This document shows, in pieces, positions 58,717-64,000 of a DNA stretch of 64,000 bases; the first letter of the stretch is position 1, and every line of letters starts with the position of its first letter. Position numbers and translations under genes: made by a program. Under the pieces are notes generated by a model. That model did no database searches and was not told where the DNA came from. It saw only the letters and a list, made by a program, of their open reading frames with translations. Source of the stretch: Haloprofundus halobius (lineage in GTDB: Archaea; Halobacteriota; Halobacteria; Halobacteriales; Haloferacaceae); the NCBI RefSeq assembly GCF_020097835.1, contig NZ_CP083666.1, positions 1,488,001-1,552,000 of the forward strand. The letters run 5' to 3'.

Positions 58717-60999
58717 ATGGACAGCAACGTAATCGAGACAGTCACCGGGTGGGAGGAGCGACCGTTCGCCGACGGCTACGCCGGTCTCTCCGACCTCGCG
58801 GCCGCGGGGTTCACCGGGGCCGTCAGCGCCGAGATGGCGTGGGCGTTCTTCGTCAACGGTCGCGTCGTCGGCGTCTTCGAGGGGACCATCGAGTCCTTCG
58901 AGAACGCCGAGGGAACCGCCTACACCGCACCGGACCCCTCGCTGCCGCTTCTGTTCACGATGCGAGAGCAGGGCGGCGAGACGCGCGCGAGCTACTACAC
59001 GAACGAGACGTCGATTTCCGAGGCTGACGCCACCCTGAAGTCCGGGAAGTTCACGGGCTACATCGAACTCTCCGAGAACGTCCTCTCGGGCGACTACTAC
59101 GTCGTCTACCACGGCGGCAAGTCGATGAGCGCCGCGTTCGTCGGCAACAACCGAACCCTCCTGACGGGCGAGGAGGCGTTCGAGCGCGCCGACGACGAGG
59201 TGGGCATCTTCGAGGTGAAAGCCGTCGACATCGAGATCGTCGAGATTCCGGAACCCGAGGAGCCGGTCGAGGCGGCCTCCGAACCCGAACAGGAGGACGT
59301 GACGTTCGGTGCCGCAGGGACCGCCGGGGGCGCCGGTGCAGCCGGTGCTGCAGAGGCCGCCGGGTCGGCCGCATCGGAACCGGGCGAGTCGGCCGACACA
59401 GCCGAGGCGGCCGACGCATCCGAGAGCGGAACGGAGCCGACGGCGGACGAGCCGACCGCTTCGGAGGCGACGGACCCGCTCTCGGACCCCATCGCCGAGA
59501 CGGAGGAAGTCGACGCCGAGACGCCGACCGACCCGACGCCGTCGGAAGCGGAGGCCGCCGCACACGCCGCAGCGGAGCAGGCGAGCGACGAACCGCCGTC
59601 CGACGTCGACGTCCCCGCAGAGCGTCCCGAGGGCGACGGGTACGACGACGTCTCGGCCGACACCGTTGGCGACGAACCCGAGCCGGGAGGGACGACCGCC
59701 GAGACACCGGCGGACCCCCTCGGTTCGGCCGACGACTCCGGAACCGAAGCCGCGGCCGAGAGTGCGAGCGCGGCCAACGGCGCCGTGGACCCCGACGTGT
59801 TCTCCGAGGAGGCGGAGTGGCGCAACGCCAAGTCGATACCGGCGTTGGACCCCGAGCAGACGGACGTGAGCCTCCCGTCCGGCGACGAGAGCCGACAGCG
59901 TCGGCGGCGGATGCAACGCCGCAGACAGACCGCGCGGGCAGACCGGTCGGGCGACGACGGGACGCAGTCGGGACGGCGGGCCGGTCGGGGGAGACAGGCC
60001 GCCGCGCAGCAGCAGTCGAGTCGCGGAGAGTCGGCGCTCGAACAGCGACTCGAACGCACCGTCGCTGCGAAGGAGAAAGCCGAGACCGAGCGCCAGCAGG
60101 CGATCGAGCGACTCTCCGAGGTCGAAGCCGAGCGCGACGAACAGCGCGAACGCGCCGAGCGCCTCGCGGAGACGGTCGAGCGGTTGGAAAAGAACGTCGA
60201 ATCGCTCGAAGAACGACTCGCTGCCGCCGAAAGCGGGAGCGACGACGGGGGCGCTACGTCGTCGCCGGCGCAGACGATGGGCCGCAAGGAGGCGCTGGAG
60301 GGGACGAACCTGTTCGTCCGCTACGGCACGAAAAGCGGCGGGACGCTGGAGAAAGCCCACGCGGGCGAAGTCGACCGCGACGAGGTAGTCGAGAACCTCC
60401 GACTCGAACACCACACGCGCTTCGAGACCGACGACCTCCACGTCGAGGGAGAGCCGTACGAGACGTTCCTCGAAGGGACTGTCGAGTACGGCTTCGTGAA
60501 GTGGGTCGTCGACGACCTGCTGTACGAGATCCGTGACACGGGAAACGTCGCCGCGATGCAGGAACTGTTCGACGCGATTCCGAAGGTAGACCGGACCGAA
60601 CTCGGCGGTGACGTCTCCGTGCAGTACGTCGAGAACGGCGAGGAACACCGCGAGCAGCGGACGTTCGACGTCGTGTTGCGCGACCGGATGGGCAACCCGC
60701 TTCTGGTCGCCGACCTCAACGACTCGCGGGCGGCGGCGTCGGAGACGATGATGTCCTCGCTCGTCCAGAACGCCGGACAGGTCGGTGAGACGAGCGACAC
60801 GCTGGGCGCGGCGTTCCTCGTCACGACGAGTTACTTCGAACCGGAAGCGTTAGAGACGGCCGCCGACGCGACGGGCGGTGGGTTGCTCAGTCGCGGCAAG
60901 CGAAAGAGCCTGGTGCGACTCTCCAGAAAGCGGGGATTCCACCTCTGTCTCGTCGAGACCCGTAACGGCGACTTCCATCTGAACGTTCCCGAGCTCTGA
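58717..60999 (+). CDS. Large mosaic protein: N-terminal domain, acidic linker, coiled coil, C-terminal domain
   Basis: The 760-residue protein has an N-terminal alpha/beta domain (residues 1-185, TGAVSAEMAWAFFVNGRVVG, GYIELSENVLSGDYYVVYHG). A long acidic Ala/Glu/Thr-rich linker follows (185-390), then a basic patch (RQRRRRMQRRRQTARADRSG near 392), a coiled coil (about 438-507, rich in KEKAETERQQAIERLSEVEA) and a C-terminal domain from about 520. That domain has FDVVLRDRMGNPLLVADLND (about 649-668), which loosely resembles a PD-(D/E)xK nuclease core but lacks the final Lys. It ends VETRNGDFHLNVPEL. No known function; a scaffold or nucleic-acid-associated protein is plausible. Confidence 0.75.
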   Translation: MDSNVIETVTGWEERPFADGYAGLSDLAAAGFTGAVSAEMAWAFFVNGRVVGVFEGTIESFENAEGTAYTAPDPSLPLLFTMREQGGETRASYYTNETSISEADATLKSGKFTGYIELSENVLSGDYYVVYHGGKSMSAAFVGNNRTLLTGEEAFERADDEVGIFEVKAVDIEIVEIPEPEEPVEAASEPEQEDVTFGAAGTAGGAGAAGAAEAAGSAASEPGESADTAEAADASESGTEPTADEPTASEATDPLSDPIAETEEVDAETPTDPTPSEAEAAAHAAAEQASDEPPSDVDVPAERPEGDGYDDVSADTVGDEPEPGGTTAETPADPLGSADDSGTEAAAESASAANGAVDPDVFSEEAEWRNAKSIPALDPEQTDVSLPSGDESRQRRRRMQRRRQTARADRSGDDGTQSGRRAGRGRQAAAQQQSSRGESALEQRLERTVAAKEKAETERQQAIERLSEVEAERDEQRERAERLAETVERLEKNVESLEERLAAAESGSDDGGATSSPAQTMGRKEALEGTNLFVRYGTKSGGTLEKAHAGEVDRDEVVENLRLEHHTRFETDDLHVEGEPYETFLEGTVEYGFVKWVVDDLLYEIRDTGNVAAMQELFDAIPKVDRTELGGDVSVQYVENGEEHREQRTFDVVLRDRMGNPLLVADLNDSRAAASETMMSSLVQNAGQVGETSDTLGAAFLVTTSYFEPEALETAADATGGGLLSRGKRKSLVRLSRKRGFHLCLVETRNGDFHLNVPEL

Positions 61000-61009
61000 G
61001 GGAGAACAG

Positions 61010-61315
61010 TTATCCTTCGACTTCGACCGCGTCTTCTATCTTCATCGTGTCGAGTTTGTCGACGATCTCGTCGAGTTTGCCGTCGAGTTCGTCGACGAAC
61101 TCGGCCGTGCGCTCGGTCGTGATCGCACCCTGGCTCGACGGCTCGATGAGGTTCTCCTCTTCGAGGACGCGCAGCGAGTAGCGGACCTTGTGGTGGGGGT
61201 ACCCGGTCTCGTTCGACATCTTCACGATACCGATAGGTTCGTTCTCGATGACCATCTTCAGGACTTGGAGGTGTCGTTCGAGCATATCCACCTCTTTTTC
61301 GAGTCTGTCTATCAT
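61010..61315 (-). CDS. Winged-helix transcriptional regulator-like protein
   Basis: The 101-residue protein starts MIDRLEKEVDMLERHLQVLK, a coiled N-terminal helix. A winged helix follows (IENEPIGIVKMSNETGYPHH then KVRYSLRVLEEENLIEPSSQ, residues 21-60). It ends with an acidic dimerisation helix (ELDGKLDEIVDKLDTMKIED). This resembles small haloarchaeal regulators that act as dimers. A clear TATA (CTTTTAAAGG on the reverse strand) is 30 nt before the ATG at 61315, a leaderless spacing. It converges with the 760-residue protein gene and is divergent from purA by 237 nt. No target is apparent. Confidence 0.82.
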   Translation of the reverse strand: MIDRLEKEVDMLERHLQVLKMVIENEPIGIVKMSNETGYPHHKVRYSLRVLEEENLIEPSSQGAITTERTAEFVDELDGKLDEIVDKLDTMKIEDAVEVEG

Positions 61316-61340
61316 GCCATTTGTTAACTTGTCTTCGTTC

Positions 61341-61350
61341 CCTTTAAAAG
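61341..61350 (-). promoter_or_regulatory. TATA element for the winged-helix gene
   Basis: CTTTTAAAGG on the reverse strand is centred about 30 nt before the ATG at 61315 and supports that start over an upstream in-frame codon at 61399. Confidence 0.7.
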
Positions 61351-61524
61351 TTGCTGTCGAAGCCGACGAGAAACGGTAGTGGTTGTCATTGTACACCACG
61401 TGTATTGTTAACCGTTTGGATTCGTCCTGCGGCGCGGGGAATACACGTTCGTGTTCAACGACAGCCGAGCTGTCGAACCGCTGTGCGCACCCGTGTTCAT
61501 TTTCCGACGACGGACCGTAACCGG

Positions 61525-61530
61525 TTTAGC
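61525..61530 (+). promoter_or_regulatory. TATA-like element for purA
   Basis: TTTAGC lies about 26 nt before the purA ATG at 61553. Confidence 0.5.
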
Positions 61531-61552
61531 GAGTCGCGCAGAATCGGCGACT

Positions 61553-62887
61553 ATGACTGTCACGATCGTCGGCTCGCAGTTGGGCGACGAAGGCAAGGGC
61601 GCGCTCGTCGACCTCTGGGGCGGCGACGCCGACGTGGTCGTCCGCTATCAGGGCGGCGACAACGCCGGCCACACCGTCGTGGAGGACGGCACCGAGTACA
61701 AGCTCTCGTTGGTTCCCAGCGGCGCGGTGCGGGGCAAAATCGGCGTGCTCGGCAACGGCTGCGTCGTCAATCCCGAGACGCTGTTCGACGAGATGGACGC
61801 GCTGCGCGAGCGCGGCCTCGACCCCGACGTCCGCGTCGCCAAGCGCGCGCACGTCATCTTCCCGTACCACCGCCGCCTGGACGGTATCGAGGAGGAGGCG
61901 AAGGCCGATTCGGGCGTGAAGGTCGGGACGACCGGCCGCGGTATCGGCCCGACGTACGAGGACAAGGCGGGCCGTCGCGGCATCCGCGTCGGCGACCTGC
62001 TCGACCCCGACATCCTGCGCGACAGACTGGAGTACGCCGTCCCGCAGAAACGCGCACTCGTCGAGGACGTCTACGGCCTCGAAGCCGGCGAGGAACTGGA
62101 CATCGACGCCCTCCACGAGCAGTACGTCGAGTACGGCCGGCGACTCGCCGAGGAGGGGATGCCCGTCGACTGCGGCGACTTCCTATACCGGCGCCGCGCC
62201 GACGGCGACGAGGTGATGTTCGAGGGCGCGCAGGGCACGCTCATCGACGTCGACCACGGCAACTACCCGTACGTCACCTCCTCGAACCCGACGGCGGGCG
62301 CCGCGGCCGTCGGGTCGGGCGTCGGACCGACCGTCGTCGGCCGCGGCGAAGTCGTCGGCATCGTCAAAGCCTACCTCTCGCGGGTCGGCGAGGGGCCGCT
62401 GCCGACCGAACTCGACGGCGACGAGCGCGAGGAGGAACTCGCCGACTTCATCCGCGAGAAGGGCGGCGAATTCGGCACCGTCACGGGTCGACCGCGGCGC
62501 ATCGGCTGGCTCGACGTGCCGATGCTCCGCCACGCCTCGCGTACGAGCGGCTTCACCGGCGTCGCCGTCAACCACGTCGACGTGCTCGCCGGACTCGACG
62601 AGCTGAAAGTCGGCCACGCCTACGAACTCGACGGCGAGGAGATCCGGACGATTCCGTCGACCACCGAGGAATGGGCGCGCTGCGAGCCCGTGCTGAAGGA
62701 GTTCGAGCCGTGGCCGGAAGTCGACTGGAGCGAAGTGGCAGAGGAGGGCTACGAGGCCATTCCCGAGGCCGCCCGCGACTATCTCGACTATCTGAGCGAG
62801 CAGGTCGACGCGCCCGTCTACGCCGTCGGTGTCGGCCCGGACCGCGAGCAGTCCGTCGAACTGGCGAACCCGTTCGAGTCGCAGTAG
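61553..62887 (+). CDS. purA: Adenylosuccinate synthetase
   Basis: PurA joins aspartate to IMP with GTP, the first committed step toward AMP. The 444-residue chain has the P-loop-like start VGSQLGDEGKGALVDLWGGD (catalytic Asp and Lys) and RYQGGDNAGHTVVEDGTEYK with the catalytic His. GTTGRGIGPTYEDKAGRRGI, FEGAQGTLIDVDHGNYPYVT and GRPRRIGWLDVPMLRHASRT follow. The aspartate loop is within HASRTSGFTGVAVNHVDVLA. Length and order are normal. The ATG at 61553 gives MTVTIVGSQLGDEGK. With guaB at 36324, both branches after IMP are represented in this window, though not in one operon. Confidence 0.97.
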   Translation: MTVTIVGSQLGDEGKGALVDLWGGDADVVVRYQGGDNAGHTVVEDGTEYKLSLVPSGAVRGKIGVLGNGCVVNPETLFDEMDALRERGLDPDVRVAKRAHVIFPYHRRLDGIEEEAKADSGVKVGTTGRGIGPTYEDKAGRRGIRVGDLLDPDILRDRLEYAVPQKRALVEDVYGLEAGEELDIDALHEQYVEYGRRLAEEGMPVDCGDFLYRRRADGDEVMFEGAQGTLIDVDHGNYPYVTSSNPTAGAAAVGSGVGPTVVGRGEVVGIVKAYLSRVGEGPLPTELDGDEREEELADFIREKGGEFGTVTGRPRRIGWLDVPMLRHASRTSGFTGVAVNHVDVLAGLDELKVGHAYELDGEEIRTIPSTTEEWARCEPVLKEFEPWPEVDWSEVAEEGYEAIPEAARDYLDYLSEQVDAPVYAVGVGPDREQSVELANPFESQ

Positions 62888-63033
62888 ACGGCCGATAGCG
62901 CCGACTGGACGTCGCTGCCACGGTTTTCACAGAGCCACTCGATAGTTCGCCGAACCGACACGCTCTTGCCGTTCCCCCGAGTCCGGCCGCTATGTTCGTC
63001 TCACCGACGGCGAGCGACCGGTCAGCGTCGCTC

Positions 63034-63040
63034 GGGAGGT
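63034..63040 (+). promoter_or_regulatory. Shine-Dalgarno-like GGGAGGT before the PAP2 gene
   Basis: GGGAGGT ends 4 nt before the ATG at 63045. Most genes here look leaderless, so a strong ribosome-binding motif suggests this message has a leader, or starts within a longer transcript. Confidence 0.5.
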
Positions 63041-63044
63041 CCCG

Positions 63045-63893
63045 ATGAACGCGTTCCGCCTCGTCGCGTTCTCCGAAGCGGTTCGGGAGGCGATTCCGCC
63101 GGAGCTCGGCGGCTGGTTCGTCCCGGCGACGGAGCTCGGCGGCGTCGCCTTCTCGCTCGCGTTTCTCTGTCTGTTCTACTGGCTCACCGACCGCGAGCGG
63201 GCGGCGACACTCACGGCGCTCGTCCTCGGCGGAGCCGCCCTTGCCGTCGGACTGAAGGCCGGGTTCGCGCTCCCGCGGCCGCCGGCTGAGACGGCACTCG
63301 TCGCGGAGACGGGGTACGGCTTCCCGAGCGGACACGCCGTCATTGCGACGGTGCTGTACGGTGGTCTCGCGACGCTCGTCGACGTCGGCCACCGTGGGGT
63401 TCGCTACGCGGCCGCCACCGTGCTCGTCCTCGTCGTCTCGCTCTCGCGGGTCGTCATCGGCGTCCACTACGTCGGCGACGTGCTCGCGGGCGCGGCGTTG
63501 GGGGCGGCGTTTCTCTGGGGCGCGCTCCGCATCACCCGGCGAGAGCCCTTACGGGCGTTCGCCCTCGCGGCCGGTCTCGGCGCGGTCGGCTACGCGCTCG
63601 CCGGACCGACGGTCAACGCCGTGACCGTCTTCGGCGCGAGCGTCGGCGGCGCGCTAACGTGGTACGCCCTCGAACCGACCGCGCGCCCGGTATCCCGACT
63701 GGAGGCGGCGACGCTCGCGCTGGTCGGCCTTCCTGCAGTAGTCGGCATCCGCGTCGCCACCGAAGCCGCCGGGGCACTCTTTCCGCTGGTGTTCGCGCTC
63801 AGCGTGCTACTGGTCGGGTTCGTCGTCGCGTTCCCGGTCCTCGTGACGGAACTCGGTACGCGCGTCGGCGACGACGTCGCCGAATCCGGGTGA
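63045..63893 (+). CDS. PAP2-type membrane phosphatase
   Basis: The 282-residue protein has the three PAP2 phosphatase motifs: KAGFALPRPP (about residues 71-80, K-x6-RP), GFPSGHAVIATVL (PSGH, about 93-98), and SRVVIGVHYVGDVLAGAALG (SR-x5-H-x3-D). Nine or ten hydrophobic segments surround the site, more than the usual six, with an extra C-terminal set of four helices. It should remove phosphate from a lipid phosphate or an isoprenoid diphosphate on the outer side of the membrane. In archaea the substrate may be a geranylgeranyl or dolichyl phosphate. The ATG at 63045 has a ribosome-binding motif just upstream. Confidence 0.88.
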   Translation: MNAFRLVAFSEAVREAIPPELGGWFVPATELGGVAFSLAFLCLFYWLTDRERAATLTALVLGGAALAVGLKAGFALPRPPAETALVAETGYGFPSGHAVIATVLYGGLATLVDVGHRGVRYAAATVLVLVVSLSRVVIGVHYVGDVLAGAALGAAFLWGALRITRREPLRAFALAAGLGAVGYALAGPTVNAVTVFGASVGGALTWYALEPTARPVSRLEAATLALVGLPAVVGIRVATEAAGALFPLVFALSVLLVGFVVAFPVLVTELGTRVGDDVAESG

Positions 63894-63923
63894 GTGAGAA
63901 CGGAGAACCGGCGAACCCGCACG

Positions 63924-63932
63924 CTTTTTATC
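63924..63932 (+). promoter_or_regulatory. TATA element for the Trm112-type gene
   Basis: CTTTTTATC is about 27 nt before the ATG at 63955. Confidence 0.6.
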
Positions 63933-63954
63933 CAGCGCATCTACCTCTCGGACG

Positions 63955-64000
63955 ATGAAGGAATCCCTCATGGACATCCTCTGCGACCCGCTCGACAAGA
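63955..64000 (+). CDS. Trm112 family protein, N-terminal fragment (cut by window edge)
   Basis: Only 15 full codons are present, MKESLMDILCDPLDK. This is the characteristic start of the haloarchaeal Trm112 family, a small zinc protein that activates several methyltransferases acting on tRNA, rRNA and release factors. The cysteine in DILCDP is the first zinc ligand. The rest lies outside the window. A good TATA is present about 27 nt upstream, so the ATG at 63955 is reliable and the message is probably leaderless. Confidence 0.8.
   Translation, partial: MKESLMDILCDPLDK

Noticed and set aside
1-64000. CRISPR array, insertion sequence or prophage
   Set aside because: No regularly spaced repeats, transposase or phage structural gene is seen anywhere.

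Overview
This 64 kb window is chromosomal DNA of a halophilic archaeon (class Halobacteria). The GC content is high and the predicted proteins are strongly acidic, with long Asp/Glu/Ser/Thr linkers. Many genes have a TATA element about 25-35 nt before the start codon and no ribosome binding site, so their mRNAs are probably leaderless. Other archaeal or haloarchaeal marks are an intron-bearing tRNA-Trp whose intron carries methylation guides, archaeal-type GTP cyclohydrolase III, a gamma-alpha fused 2-oxoacid:ferredoxin oxidoreductase, MBF1, a HalX response regulator and a ComA homologue. The content would suit a Haloferacales-type genome, but I cannot name the genus from sequence alone. No insertion sequence, prophage or CRISPR array is visible. 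This is mostly core chromosome with a few accessory spots.

Layout. 0-7 kb: start of an MFS transporter, two SDR-type oxidoreductases, an M24 peptidase, aroA and aroC around a small membrane protein. 7-16 kb: porAB with an Lrp-type regulator, dinB with a C-terminal PIP-box, a HerA-like ATPase, tpiA. 16-20 kb: MBF1 and a start/stop-overlapping operon hisC - AK6-type kinase - CDP-alcohol phosphotransferase, then a FAH-fold hydrolase. 20-26 kb: second M24 peptidase, UPF0173 metal hydrolase, two tandem OsmC proteins, a truncated DJ-1/PfpI gene, a cupin/zinc-ribbon protein and a NagD-type HAD phosphatase. 26-29.4 kb: GTP cyclohydrolase III (arfA), a medium-chain dehydrogenase, a pterin synthase-like protein and a GT4 glycosyltransferase, tightly packed. 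30-33.6 kb: a four-gene glycine betaine/choline-type ABC operon with ATGA overlaps. 33.7-42.8 kb: tRNA-Trp, small zinc proteins, guaB, TrmB-like and HalX regulators, parA with a partner gene, thiC. 43-49 kb: Lrp-aminotransferase pair, a frameshifted cbiM plus its PDGLE partner, an MmgE/PrpD protein and ComA. 49-58.6 kb: small membrane and zinc proteins, a Nudix hydrolase, cytochrome oxidase subunit III, a DUF998 gene coupled to a frameshifted membrane gene, a second CDP-alcohol phosphotransferase and a SAM methyltransferase. 58.7-64 kb: a large mosaic protein, an HTH regulator, purA, a PAP2 phosphatase and the first codons of a Trm112 protein.

How they work together. Shikimate (aroA, aroC), histidine (hisC), purine (guaB, purA), thiamine (thiC), deazaflavin/flavin (arfA) and central carbon (porAB, tpiA) functions are all present, with regulators beside several of them. 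The best candidate for an undescribed system is arfA-dehydrogenase-PTPS-glycosyltransferase at 26.1-29.4 kb. The layout suggests a glycosylated pterin-like compound, and the PTPS-like protein has Glu where the catalytic Cys is expected. A CDP-alcohol phosphotransferase and methyltransferase about 27 kb away could be further parts, but that link is speculative. Candidate operators lie next to thiC, parA and a small EamA-type transporter. Two apparent single-base deletions (cbiM and a small membrane gene) are either true decay or assembly errors.
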